From Pyropia haitanensis (lineage: Eukaryota > Rhodophyta > Bangiophyceae > Bangiales > Bangiaceae): DNA of 64,000 bases. The translations under genes and the position numbers were made by a program. This document shows positions 11,249 through 22,179 of this stretch, piece after piece; position 1 is the stretch's first letter; the number at the start of each line of letters is the position of its first letter. The stretch covers positions 4,489,756 through 4,553,755 of the forward strand of contig SDUX01000008.1 of assembly GCA_008729055.1 (NCBI GenBank), written 5' to 3'. The notes beneath the pieces were generated by a model. That model searched no databases and was not told where the DNA came from. It saw nothing but the letters and a program-made list of their open reading frames with translations.

Positions 11249-11759
11249 CTACGCCCTCCCTTCCCCCCCCCTCCCTCCCCCCTCCGCCCGCCGCCCGCCG
11301 CGCCGCCCCCCCCTCCGCCCCGACCGCCGCCGCCGCCCCCCCTCCGCCCCGTCCGCCGCCGCCGCCGCCGCCGCCTCCCCCACCGCGAACCGCACAAACG
11401 CGGTCACGCGGAGGCCCTCCACCCCCGCCGCCCGTCCCGCCGCGGCGACCGCGTCGCGGACGGTGCGGCCACCCCCGTCTGGCGAGAGCAGCTCCTGCTC
11501 CTCGAGCGCCCCGCCGGCGACCGCCGCCGCCCGCCCGGCCGCCACCGCCCGGCCGGCCGTCGCTGCCGCCACCGCGTCGGCGGGGTCGGCCGTGGCCGCG
11601 GCGACGGCCGCGGCGGACAGGTGGGTGGGCGCCGCGGCGGCCACGTGCAGGGCGACGGCGTGGGCGACCTGGCTGAGCGCGGGGGGGGGGGGGCGGGGGG
11701 TGCGCCGGGGGGGGGGGGGTGCCGCCAAGCGCAACGACCACCCCAATCCGCCCCCCGCC

Positions 11760-11810
<51 letters not shown>

Positions 11811-11811
11811 C

Positions 11812-11854
<43 letters not shown>

Positions 11855-12509
11855 TGGCGCCGCCGCCGACCGGCGCGACGCGGCCGTGGATGTAGGCCGC
11901 GACGACGCCGCCGGGCGGCGCGACGACCCCAGCCGCCCGCCGCGGGTGGATGGCCTCGCCGAGGGAGACGGACGCGTCGGCGAGCGCCGCCGCCACCCCA
12001 CGCGGCGACCCGCCGGCGCCGCCGTCGGCGGCGCCGCCCGCGGCGAGCAGCGCCGCCGGCGGGATGGTCACGACGCCCGGCGCGGCGGGCGGCGCGGCCC
12101 CCCCCCCCCCCCCCCCCCACAGCACCCGCCCAGCCGCGGCGGCGACGACATCCAGTACCCCCCCAAACGCGGGCGTCCGCGCCACAAAGTCCGTCTCGGC
12201 GGCCACCTCCACCACCACCGCCGCGGCGGGCGGCGGCGGCGGGTGCGGTCCGCCGTCACCACCCCCCCCGCCGGCACCGCCTCGTCCACCGGCAGCAGCC
12301 ACCACCACCTCGGCGCGGACCCCGCCATCCGCGGCGGACCGCACATCCGCCCGTGCCGCGGCGGCGGCGGCGCCCGACGCGCGGAGCGCGGCGGCGGCGG
12401 CGTCGACGTCGAGGCGCGCGGCGAGCAGCGCCGCCTTGACCGCCCCGACGGGCGCGCCCGTGCGGGCACGGAGGGTGCGGATGGCCGCGAGGAGGGCGGG
12501 CTTGGACAT
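11249..12509 (-). CDS. TSFM: Elongation factor Ts, probably mitochondrial; one frameshift
   Basis: Starts at ATG 12507-12509. The N-terminus MSKPALLAAIRTLRARTGA is the UBA-like module (LR.RTGA). Next come VVEVAAETDFVART (family ETDFVARN), a VSLGEAIHPRRA segment, VVAAYIHGRV and IGVVVALGG. After G/C runs near 11690-11720 the frame changes and the C-terminal core continues: SQVAHAVALHVAAAAPTHLS, ALEEQELLSPDGGGRTVRD, TAFVRFAVGE. EF-Ts recycles GDP from EF-Tu in organelle translation. Red-algal plastid genomes usually carry their own tsf, so a nuclear copy points to mitochondria (inference), yet no presequence precedes the UBA module. A poly-Gly insert interrupts the core near 11760-11850. It shares a 717-bp divergent promoter region with SPT4. 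Confidence 0.85.
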
Positions 12510-13226
12510 GGTGGGCGCGTGGCTGGGGAAGGGGGGGGGGGTCCGATTGGGGGGGGGGCCGATTAGGGGGGGGGTGCGGGGGGGGGGGATGGGCGCGGGT
12601 GGGTGGGAAAGAGAGGGTTGGGCGCAGGGATGGACGGGGGGGGTTGGGCGCAGGGATGGACGGGGGGGGTTGGGCGCAGGGATGGACGGGGGGGGTTGGG
12701 CGCAGGGATGGACGGGGGGGGTTGGGCGCAGGGATGGACGGGGGGGGTTGGGCGCAGGGATGGACGGGGGGGGGGGGAGAGGACATGGGCGGGCGCACAT
12801 CGAGGGATCGACGAGGGGGGACGCCGTCGGCGTCGCCCGCACGGCCTCCCCGCCCGGTTCTGAATCTATGGGGGTGCTACTATTGGAAGTACGTTGGGAG
12901 GGTGCGGCCATTTGGCAGCCTCGACTGGACGCAGTTCCTCAGCCGGTGCGGGCCGAGCCGGCGCGGTCGCCCGCGCCCTCTTGGCCGCGCTCACAGCGCG
13001 GCGTCCTCGTCTGTCGCGGTCGGCAGCGTGTGTGCACCGACGGTCCGTGCCGTGGTGTGCGGAGCGTCCCGCCGCGCGGTTTGGTAAGCTGCCCCGCCGC
13101 CCCTCTTCCCGCTGCGGGCGTTGGCGACTGTGCACCGTATTTTTCGCTGGTCCCTCCCCTCCCCGGCTGGCGCTCCCCCCCGCCGCTGCCGACGGCCGGA
13201 CGTCCTCCCCCCCCCCGCCTCTCCCC
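12510..13226. promoter_or_regulatory. Shared divergent promoter region of EF-Ts and SPT4
   Basis: Between two divergent housekeeping genes. The EF-Ts side is dominated by G runs (C runs on its sense strand) and a 26-nt minisatellite; the middle (12800-13150) is less repetitive; the SPT4 side ends in a C-rich leader just before ATG 13227. No TATA box evident. Confidence 0.45.
12617..12772. repeat. 26-nt minisatellite, six copies
   Basis: Six near-identical copies of a unit beginning GTTGGGCGCAGGGATGGAC followed by a G run, head to tail. Upstream of EF-Ts in the bidirectional promoter region. Confidence 0.9.
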
Positions 13227-13724
13227 ATGTCGCGCTCCCGCCCCCCCCTGCGGCCCGGTAGTGGCGGCGGTGGTGGCACTGCCGGCGGTGGCGGCACTGG
13301 TGGCACCGGCGGCGGCGGTGGCGGCGGCGGCGGCGGCGCGGCGGCGGGCCCCCCCCGGGGCAACCCCCGCGTCATCCCCACCGAGTTCCTCCCCTCCAAG
13401 CTCCGCGCGTGCCTGTCGTGCTCCCTCATCAAGACCACCGAGCAGTTCCTCCTCGACGGCTGTGACAATTGTGACTTTCTCGACATGGCCGGCAGCCGCG
13501 ACCGCGTCGGCCAGTGCACGTCGGGCGCGTTTGTGGGCATTGCGGGCGTCGCGGCGCCCGCCGACAGCTGGGTCGGCCGCTGGCAGCGGCTGGGGCGGGG
13601 GGCGGTGGCGGGCTGCTACGCGATTGGCGTGGACGCCAAGCTGCCAGAGGATATCCGGGAGAGCCTCGAGGACAATGGGTACCGCGTCGCGCGGACGCGC
13701 GCGACGGCGTTGGATGAGGAGTGA
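13227..13724 (+). CDS. SPT4: Transcription elongation factor SPT4
   Basis: Intact single exon, 165 residues. Residues 1-50 are a Gly-rich extension; the conserved protein begins near residue 54 with SKLRACLSCSLIKTTEQF, then DGCDNCDFLDMAGSRDRV, CTSGAFVGIAG and DSWVGRWQRL. The zinc ribbon is Cys62-x2-Cys65 and Cys79-x2-Cys82. SPT4 pairs with the NGN domain of SPT5 to form DSIF, which keeps RNA polymerase II/I processive. Usual size is about 100-120 residues, so the Gly-rich N-terminus is an addition. The start chosen is the only ATG in frame near the C-rich leader; an internal start is not available before the core. Stop TGA, then a long G run. Confidence 0.95.
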   Translation: MSRSRPPLRPGSGGGGGTAGGGGTGGTGGGGGGGGGGAAAGPPRGNPRVIPTEFLPSKLRACLSCSLIKTTEQFLLDGCDNCDFLDMAGSRDRVGQCTSGAFVGIAGVAAPADSWVGRWQRLGRGAVAGCYAIGVDAKLPEDIRESLEDNGYRVARTRATALDEE

Positions 13725-14625
13725 GGGTTTGGGGGGCGGGGGGGGGGGGGGGGGGTGTGGCGGGGCGGACCGGCGCGTGGGGGATGATGGGTGGGGGGGG
13801 GGCAACTGGGGGATGGACGGATGCGCTGGCCGCCGGGGGTGGGTCGTTTTCGTCTGGGACGACCGGCCACCGGCTGGCCACCGGGTCGCGCGGCAAAGGA
13901 GGTTTGCCGACAGCGGTGGCGGCGGGGCGGCTGGTGTGGTGGGTTGGGTGGTGGCGGTGGCGCACCGCACCCCGCCCGCAGGGCCGTACGTCTGCGGGTG
14001 TGTTGCGCGGTGTCTCGGCGTGGCGACGCGGGATGGGGGAGTGGATTGCGGCGCTACGGAGGTGTGGGGGGCGGCAGCGGGGGACGGAGGGGGGGGGGGG
14101 GCGGAGGGGGTGGAGAGGGCAGGGGGGGTCGGAGAAGGGGCTGATGTCGCCGTCCCCGCTGCTGCGGTTGTCGGTGGCGTGCCGCGCGGGCCGTGGGGGC
14201 GGTGCGGGCGGGCGGTGCGCGCGGCGGCGTTGGCGAGGACTGGTAGGCGGGGGGACAGCGGGGTGGCAACCTGTCCGCGGCGAGCGCGCGTTGCCGGCCG
14301 ACGCGGGCGTCTGGTGTCACAATCTTTTCTGGCGCTGCCTTTGCTTGGGGGGGGGGCCGCGCCGGCCGCGACGGGGCCGCCGCGCCCGCCGGCCCGCCGC
14401 CGTCGCACCGCCGCGACGCGCGGCTCCCCACACCCGCGCCCGCCGTCACGGGCGTCTGCGCGCCGCCCGTCCCGGGGCGGCCGCCGCGGCGCGCGGCGGC
14501 GATGGCGGCCGCGCCGCCGGCCGGCCCGTCGCGGGCGGCGTGGCACGGCGCGTCCAGCCCGCCCCGCCTCGCGCCGCCGTCCCCTCCTCGCTCGCCGCGG
14601 GCAACCCCGTGTGGGGCTCACCCGC
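13725..14625. other. Convergent spacer between SPT4 and the acidic-tailed gene
   Basis: G run right after the SPT4 stop, then G-rich DNA with no conserved frame to about 14320, then a GC-only module (14350-14560) preceded by a T-rich patch (14315-14345). No gene recognised. Confidence 0.45.
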
Positions 14626-15545
14626 TCACGCCCCCTCTGGCTTGACGCGGGCGGCGGACGCGGCGGCTGCCGCCGCCGCCGTGGCGGCCGCCGCCGCCGT
14701 GTCGGCCGCCGCCACCGTCGCGCCAGCCGCCGCCGTCGCGCCAGCCGCCGCCGCACCGTCCGCCGCCGGCCGCCCGTCATCGTCGCCATCGTCGCCGAGG
14801 CGCCGCTCCCCCCCCCCGTCATTGTCGTCGTCATCATCGCCCAGGCGGAGCTCCCCCCCGTCCGTGTCCTCGTCGTCCGCTCCCCCCACCAGCCGGGGGG
14901 CGGCGGTCCGCACCCGCCGGGTCGCCAGCGGCGCCATCGTTGCCATCGCCGCGGGCACCGCCGCCGCCGCCGCCGCCGCCGCACCCGCCGCCGCCACCCC
15001 CACCCCGTCGGCTGGCCCAGGCGCTGCGGCCGCCGCCGCGGGCGGGGAGGGAGGCGCGCGGGGCTCGCCAGCAGCCGCGGCGGCCGCCCCCCTACCGCCA
15101 CCCCCACCCCCACCCCCACCCCCACCCCCACCCCCACCCCCATCGCCGCCGCCGCGGCGGTTGCGGCGGTCGCGGTCGGCGGCATCCCCCCCCCGGCGGG
15201 CGCGGCGCCCCCCCCCCCCCCCCCCCGGCGCCCCCCCCCCCCCCTCCGCGGCTTCCATGGCCGCCCACGCCTCGTCCATCCCCGCCTCCCCCTCCTCCAT
15301 CGCCTCCGCCGCGGCCGCCCAGTCGCGGTGGGCGGCGGCCACCTCATCCTCCGCGGCCGTCGCCGACGCCGCCGCCGCCGCCGCGGGCGGCGTGGCGCCC
15401 GGCGCGTCCACGGCGTCCGCGGCGGTGGCGGGCGGCACGCCGCCGGCGGGGCGTGCCAGGAAGGCCTCGTCCAGCTCGTCCGACTCTGAGCCGCCGCCGA
15501 CGTGGCCGCGGCGGCGCGCCGCCACCCCCGCCGGCGCGCCACCGT

Positions 15546-15591
<46 letters not shown>

Positions 15592-16243
15592 CCCCTCCCC
15601 GTCGGCACCCTCGTCCATGGGGTCGTCGTCCCCCCCCCAGGCGGCGTGCTCCGCGTCCCCACCCGCCGCCGCCTCCGCCGCCGCCGCCGCCGTCTCTGCC
15701 GCCACCCGCTCCGCGGCGGTGCGGCGGCCGCGCTTCCCCCCCCCCCCCCGGCGACCACCCCCCCCCCCCCCAACGCGCCGAGCGCGTCCACCCGCGCCAC
15801 GTCCATCGCCGCCGCCACCGCCCGCGTCCGCGCGAGGGCGCCGAGCTCGGCAAGGAGCCCCACCAGCGGGGGCTCCCCCCCGCCCCCCCCCCCGGCGGGG
15901 GGGGCGGCTCCCCCCCCGGCCGCAGCGTCGCCGCCCACGCGGCGTACGCGTCGAGGACGGGCCCGAGGCGGGCCACCTCCGTGCCCGCCGCGGTGCCGTG
16001 GCGTGCCGCGCCGGCGCGCGCCGCGGCGGCGGCGGCGGCGGCGAGCGCGGCGGCGCCGCGGGTGGGGTGCAGCACCGCCGCGGGCGGGATCTTGACGTGC
16101 GCGCGGCGGCGTTTTCGAAAGCGCGCCGCGACGGCGGCCGAGCCGCTGCCACCGCTGCCGCCGCCGCCGCCGCCGCCGTCGAGGGTGGAGAGGGGGGGGA
16201 GGGACGAGCCGCCCGCCGCGCCGCTGCCCAGAAGCAGATCCAT
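14626..16243 (-). CDS. Unrecognised protein with basic N-terminal block and acidic Ala-rich tail; frameshifted
   Basis: Start ATG at 16241-16243 (MDLLLGSGAAGG). The first frame gives a basic patch RFRKRRRAHVKI then helical TEVARLGPVLDAYAAWAATL. Beyond poly-Pro/Gly runs near 15880-15900 a second frame continues PLVGLLAELGALARTRAVA and MDVARVDALGALG, and a third (15760 to 14626) gives GKRGRRTAAERVAAETA, acidic SESDELDEAFL, EDEVAAAHRDWAAAAEAMEE and the C-terminus with DDEDTDGGE and DDDDDNDGG. I do not recognise a family. The basic block plus acidic tracts suggests a nuclear or nucleolar protein, but that is only a composition argument. Stop TGA at 14626. Confidence 0.45.
15098..15142. repeat. 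(CACCCC)n hexanucleotide repeat
   Basis: About seven copies, inside the acidic-tailed gene, where the minus strand encodes Gly/Val alternation. A similar tract occurs in the HDAC tail. Confidence 0.85.
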
Positions 16244-17690
16244 GGCAGCACAAAAGAGAGGGTCAGGAAGGGGGAGATGGGGGGAAGGGAAAGCAGGCGG
16301 CAGGAGCGGGAGGAAGTAGAGGCCGCCGGCGCGGACGGTGCCCGCAGTGGTGAGTGGGAGGAGGGTCAGCAGGCAGGCAGGGCGACCAAGGCGGGCCACC
16401 CTGGATGCGATGACGTTGCAACACGGCGGCCGCTTGGGTGGCGGGGGGGGGGGTGGAGACCGCGTCGGGCCGTGCGGGTGGTGGCCGCGCGGCGTCGAGC
16501 AGGCGCGGACAAAAAAGGGCGCGTCGAGACTGCGTCCTCGTCTACGACTTTCTGGGTGCACGGATGTTTGGATCTGGTGCAGTCGCGGGAAACTCATGAA
16601 TACATGAAGTACTTGGCTGCATGATAATACCATTGCCTACCCATTTCTCATTCGCGTCGTGGGTCGCCCGTGTGTGCGCCACTCCTGTCGCAATTGAGGT
16701 GCCCACGGACGGACGCACCGTCCCAGGCGCTCTGTCTCGGTTGTCGCGGATCGAATCAGACCGGGAGTCGCGGCGGACGGAAGAGCGGGGTGCACCGGGC
16801 AGCCTCCCTGCCTCCTCCGCGGGCCCGCCTCCTGCCACTCCCGCCAATTAGGGGGGCACGGGAAAGAACAGGGGGCCCTCCCCCCTCCCCACGCAGCCCG
16901 CCCTCCCTCACGCCTTGGACCGCAGACGCTGCTGCCCCGCACGTGTGGACGGCGGGTCGGCGGGTGGCGTGGGAACGGGGAGGGAGCGGGACACTGCCGG
17001 GACTCACCGCTTACAGCCCGCTAGCATGGCCCACCCTTCCCTTCTCTCCCCCACGCCCTCTCTACCGGCCAGAGGGACGCGCGTTCCACCGACGGGACAT
17101 GGGGCTGCTGGCCGGGCGGCGCGTTCCCTCACGTCGACGCATCCACCGTGAGGAAGAGAGCGGGAGAGGGGCGCGGCGGGGGGGATGCATTGACCTGGGA
17201 CCCCGTGTCCACCCGAGTCACGTCACCAGACGCTGGTCGCGGCGGTGGCGCCGACGACACTGCCACCCCTGCGCGGCGGTGGGCGCGGCAGCGGCCGTTT
17301 GGACGCCGACAGGGCAGAGGGTGGACGCGGTGGGGGTGTGGACGCAAGGGTGGGCTTGGCCAGGGGGGGTCCGCGGCATCCCGTCGACGCGAAACCGCCC
17401 CGTGCGGCAGCGGCTGTCGTGGCTGAGCGGCGCAGGCGGTGCGTGCGCGCGGACGCCGTCGCCGCCCCACACGAGGAAGCGATCGCCCGCTGTCCGACCG
17501 ACCCAACCAACCCGCCAAAGACGGAGGGTTGGTGTGGAGCCGCACCGCGGGTGCGCGTGGGCGCGCCCTCCCCACCCTCAACGGGCGCTACCCGCTCCCT
17601 CGGCCCCCCACTACTCGATTTCCCGGTGGCCGCTCTGACCAGCTCCTGCAGCCTTTGCTCTCCCTCGTGTCGCTGTGCGGGCACGCCACG
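16244..17690. other. Divergent intergenic region with lower GC
   Basis: Starts with a purine-rich stretch on the plus strand (pyrimidine-rich leader of the minus gene). 16500-16760 is the least GC-rich part. Open frames exist (for example across 16670-17638) but show no conserved motifs and change nature along their length, so I do not call a gene. Confidence 0.45.
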
Positions 17691-19178
17691 ATGGCGGCCG
17701 CTCGCTGCTGGCGAGTCCTCCCCCCCGCCGCGAAGGTCAAGCCGGCGCTTGGCCCCAGCGGCCGCCGCGGCATGAGCCGGCTCCTCACGCTGCAGGTGGC
17801 GGCGGTGGCGGCCGCGGCGCTCGCCACCGCGCTGACCGCCGCCACCCGGGGGCGGATGCCGTCGGCTTGGGAGGGGGGGGGGTACCAAGTGGCGGGCGCG
17901 GCCGTGCCGCAGCCGGCCCTCCAGAGTCGTGGAGGGGCCCCGCCGGTGAGGCGGGCACCCGCCGCGCCTGGCAGGCGGCCGGAGGCGGCCCCCGAGACGG
18001 GCGCGCCCCGCCCCCCCCCCCGCGCTGCCGCCGCCGCCGCCGCCGCCCGGCCTACCGCCGCCGCCACCGTCGCCGCCACGCCCGCCGGCGTGACCATCTG
18101 GGCCGCCGACCGGCGGCACTGCGCGGGCACGTTTGTGTACCCTCCCCCCCGGGGCGCCCCCCCGCCCCCCGCCACCGTCCTCGTCCGAGACATCGTGCCC
18201 GACAGCCGCGCCGCGTCGGCGGCGGACCTCGCCGCGGGCCGCCCCGGCGTCACCGCAGCCGCGCGGTACGTCGTCGCCGTCACCACCGTCGGGGCGGTCA
18301 AGCTGGTCGGCTCCCGCCGCGTGCCGCACGCGGCGGGCCTCTTCTCCCCGTCCGCGGTGACGGGGCAGGGTGGGGGGGGCGGGGGGGTGGCCCGCCTGGT
18401 AGGTCGGCCGGGTGCCGGGGGTGGGCAGGGCGGGAGGATGGGCCGCGGCCGCGGCGCCGCCGCGGCGGTGCTGGTGCAGCTTGATTACGTGCTGCACACG
18501 GCGGTGGACGCGCGGGCGACGCCTCAGCAGCCGCACCTCGTCCACGACTGGTGGGTGGCGGTGGTGACGTTTTGGGTGCCGCCGGCCACGCCGGGCGTCC
18601 CCGACCGGGACGCGCTTGTGGCGGTGCTGGCCGCGATGCCAGCGGCGGCGGCGGTGGAGGTGTCGCTGCCGCTCGTCGTGTCCGCGTCGGGCGTGTCGAA
18701 GCGGGGGCCCCACAACTACCGGGGCACCCCGGCGGACGGGGAGCCGGCCGGGACCGCCGCGTTTTCGTTTTCCCTCCCGTGCTTTACCGCGTGGGATGCG
18801 GGCCGGCCACCGCCGTGGCCGGCAACAGAGGCACCAACGGCCGACGCGACGGCGGCGACGACGACGGCGGTGACGGCGGCGGCGGCGGCGGCCGCCGCCA
18901 CGGTCGACGCGTGCACGCCCGCCTCCCTCAACGCGTCGGCGCCCGACGGGGCGGCGGGGCGGGCGGTCGTGCTCGTGTCGTCGCCGCTGTTTGGGCCCCT
19001 CCGGACCGTCGCGGGGGGCGCCGCGCCGGTCGCCGAGTTTGCCGCGCGGTCGCTCGGCGGGCCCGCCCGCTTTGACGCTGCCGCCGCGCTGGTGCTGGCC
19101 GGCGCGGGCGCCAGCCACATTGCCCGCGACTGTGCCGCGGCAGCGGCGGCAGCCGGCGCGGGCGCCAACGGGACGGTG

Positions 19179-19222
<44 letters not shown>

Positions 19223-19636
19223 CGCCGCATCGACGGCCGCGTGCGTCGCGGGCGCCCACGACGCCGAGGCGGCGCACCTGGCCGGCCTCGCCGCCGCCAT
19301 TGGCGCCGAGATGACCGCGGCGGGCGTCCCCCCCGGCGACCTCCGCCGCCTCACCCTCACTCCCTGGTGCACGCTCGGCAGCGACGCGGCCGCCACCGAG
19401 GCGGCCACCCCCTGCGGCGGCTCCTACTGGGCCGCCCAGGGCCTCGGCAACGCCGCCGCCTACGCGCTGCACGGCGGCTCGGCGGCGTGGGCGGCGAGCC
19501 TGGACGTGGACGAGTACGTCGGGTCGGGCGTGGACGCCGCCACCGGCCGGGAGCGGCCGCCGCTGCCACGGCGGTCGGCCGCCGCGACGCTCCGCGCCGC
19601 GGTCGCGGCGGCGACGGCGGCAGCGACGGCGGCGGG

Positions 19637-19680
<44 letters not shown>

Positions 19681-20072
19681 ACGGCGCGGGCGGCGGCACC
19701 GCCGCGCGGCTGCTGTGGGTCGACTACCGCGCGTCGACGCGGGCGGACCGGCGGGAAGTGACGCGGCGGGTGGTGGCGCGCGCGCCCGCCCGGCTGGTCG
19801 TCGAAGGCCCCCCCCGGCCAGGACGGCCCGGCGGCCTGGCCGCCTGTGGCGCGACGCAGGGCAAGCCCGCCCTCCACTGCCGCCGCGGCGCGTCGCTCGC
19901 CATCCACTACACGACGGTGGTGGGGGGGGGGGCGGGCGCGTCACTCGCGTCGGCGGTCGAGTTCCGGCCGCCGGGGGCGGACGCGGGGGGGGTGGCCGCG
20001 ATGCACGCGCGGCACGAGCCGCGGAACGGGCGGTGCACGTTTTGGGGGGCGTCCCCGCGGAAGCGCACGTAG
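17691..20072 (+). CDS. Type II membrane glycosyltransferase, GT92 (DUF23)-like
   Basis: Intact single frame of 793 residues. A short cytosolic N-terminus is followed by a membrane anchor at about residues 29-48 ([18 protein letters not shown]), then a Pro/Ala stem. The catalytic part has TPWCTLGS, a QGLGNAAAYALHGGSAAW segment and the metal-binding DVDEYV at residues 605-610, then LLWVDYRASTRADRRE and a His-containing SLAIHYTTVVGG near the end. The order Q..N..(C)..W...DVDE resembles GT92 galactosyltransferases, but the match is partial and other GT-A families with DxD are possible. It would act in the Golgi on glycans or extracellular polysaccharide. Insertions of poly-Ala occur near 500 and 650. 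Start ATG 17691 gives the anchor; ATG 17772 is an alternative that keeps it. Confidence 0.65.
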
Positions 20073-20830
20073 GGAAGGCAATGGGCGGCAGGTACAGGGG
20101 GGGGGGTGGGGAGTGGCTCGGAGGGGGGGGGCACCAGCAGAGAAGGGAAGAAACAGGGGGCAGGCAGAGAAGAAAGGGAAGTACAGGGAGAAAGGAGAAG
20201 GATTGAGGCACGGTGCGGAGCGTCCTACAGTCGCAGCAGGAAGAGGCAGGGCAAACACCAACACCTGACCGTGTGTGTCTGCGGGAAGAGGGAGGAGTGG
20301 GGAGGGTGGTCTTCCTGCCACGTGGCTGTTTGCGACACGTCATCCACCGTGGCCGTTAACCAAACTCCACACAACTGCCAGCAGCACAAAGGACTCCCAT
20401 TCCATCACAATGACCCCACTGTGACACTCTAATTCTCAACGATCTGCGCCCCCGCGGCGCGCCAGTACGTCGGTGCGCCCCCCACACGGCGGTGAAGTGC
20501 GCGCCAGCGCCAACGCACGCCGGCGGCCTCACGCGCCCACCACCGACGTGGTCCTCGGCGCGGCTCTTCCTCGCTGCGCCACGCCCTGTCGCCGAACGTG
20601 CCGCCTCGCCCCGTTCCCCACCCGTCCTTTCCTTCTACCCCTCGTCCCCGCGCCCACCCCGTCCCCTTTTACTCTCTTCTTTGCCACACCATCTGCCACA
20701 AGTCGCACCCACATAGCCCAGCCGTCTGTCCCGTTGTGCCCCGGACACCACCTTCCGGCGTCGCTGCTGCCACCGCCGCTGCCGCCACCGTCTGTCCCTT
20801 CACCCCCCCGAGACACTGTCGCGGGAAGCC
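20073..20830. other. Spacer upstream of the PABPN1-like gene
   Basis: G-rich trailer of the glycosyltransferase (20095-20140) then purine-rich DNA, then a moderately GC-rich region and a pyrimidine-rich leader (20600-20815) ending at the next ATG. No gene seen. Confidence 0.5.
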
Positions 20831-22179
20831 ATGGCGTCCAACGTTCCACCCGCGGCGGCAGCGGCGCCCGTGGCGGCAGAGGCTCCACCTGCCCCGGCGG
20901 CCGCCGAGGCCACCCCCGCCGCGGCGGCGGCGGCCCCTGCCGCCGCGGCCGCGGCACCCGCCGTAGCGGCGGCCCCGGTCGCGGTGGCACCCGCCGCGGC
21001 CGCGGCACCCGCGGTGGCGGCACCCGCGGTGGCGGCACCCGCGGTGGCGGCACCCGTGGTGGCGGCACCCGCGGTGGCCGCGCCGGTGGCGGCGGCTGCG
21101 CCGGCCGAGGCGGCGCCGGCGGCTGCTGCCGCGGGTGCCCCTGCCGACGCGGCTGCCGTGCCGGCCGTGCCGGCGGCTCCCGCGGTAGACGAGGAAGAGG
21201 TTTTGGATGCGGTACGTTTTTCCACCGGGCGATGTGGCGTGTGGAGGGCGGCAGCGTGTGCGAGCCCGAGGCACAGAGCCCGCTTGTTGTGCGATGCGTT
21301 TACCTTGCGTTTCTGTTTTGGTCGGCAGCGTACTGACGCTCGTGGCATGGATTGTTTTCTCTTGATGCTCTTTCTCTGGCGTGTGTGTTCTTTCCATTCC
21401 GTTTGTCCCACAGGAGCTTGAGGCGATGAAGAAGCGTCTTCGTGAGATGGAGGAGGAGGCCGCGAAGCTCAAAGACATTCAGGAGCAGTCCTCTGCGGAG
21501 CTTAGCGGCACTCCCGCGGGCGCTCCCGCTGTGGGCGCGGGCCCCGCTGCGGCGGCAGGCGGGCCAGCGGCTGCGGCCGCTGCAACGGCCGAGACGGATG
21601 CGCGCTCCATCTACGTGGGCAGCGTGGACTACTCGGCCACCCCCGAGGAGCTGCAGGCCCACTTTGCCGACTGTGGGACGGTCAACCGGGTGACCATCCT
21701 GTGCAACAAGTTCACGGGCCACCCTAAGGGGTACGCGTACATTGAGTTTGCCGACGAGGATGGAGTCAAGAATGCCACCATCCTCAACGACTCGATGTTC
21801 AAGGACCGCCAGATCAAGGTACGTTTGTGCATCCGTGGTTTCTGGCGTGTCTGGCGGGCGTGTTGCTGTCGGCCTATCTGTGTCTCTTGGAGTGTATGAT
21901 CTTTGCGGTCGAGAACGTGTACTCACACCGGGTTCTTATGTGGTACACCCGTGCTGTGCTGTGGGCATGTGCCGTGGTTCCCTTTGACTGCATTGGATGG
22001 TGCAGGTGGTCCCAAAGCGCTCGAACGTGCCAGGCATGGGCGCGGAAGCCATGTACATGCGTGGCCGTGGCCGCGGTCGCGGCCGTGGCGGCTTCCGTGG
22101 CGGCGGCTACCGGGGTGGCGGCTACCGCGGCGGCTACCGTGGTGGGTATGGCGGGCCCCAGCGGTGGGCCCCGTACTAG
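20831..22179 (+). CDS. PABPN1: PABPN1/PABP2-like nuclear poly(A)-binding protein (3 exons)
   Basis: Exons 20831-21211, 21414-21818 and 22006-22179 join to 319 residues; both introns are phase 0 and GTACGT...AG. Residues 1-120 are Ala/Pro/Val with a repeated AVAAP unit. A coiled-coil helix at 128-150 (ELEAMKKRLREMEEEAAKL) is nearly identical to the PABPN1 helix that activates poly(A) polymerase. The RRM spans about 190-266 with RNP2 SIYVGS and RNP1 KGYAYIEF. The C-terminus is an RG/GGY-rich tail ending RWAPY. PABPN1 binds growing poly(A) tails in the nucleus and controls tail length and alternative polyadenylation. Size and domain order match the family (about 220-306). No frameshift: homopolymers here are short. 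Confidence 0.93.
20985..21085 (+). repeat. 15-nt tandem repeat encoding AVAAP
   Basis: About six copies of GCGGTGGCGGCACCC (some degenerate) in exon 1 of the PABPN1-like gene, giving Ala-Val-Ala-Ala-Pro repeats. Confidence 0.8.

Noticed and set aside
12608..12780. CRISPR-like array
   Set aside because: Units are contiguous with no unique spacers, and the context is eukaryotic; it is a minisatellite.
16670..17638. 322-residue open frame upstream of the GT92-like gene
   Set aside because: Changes composition along its length, includes promoter-like DNA and shows no motif.
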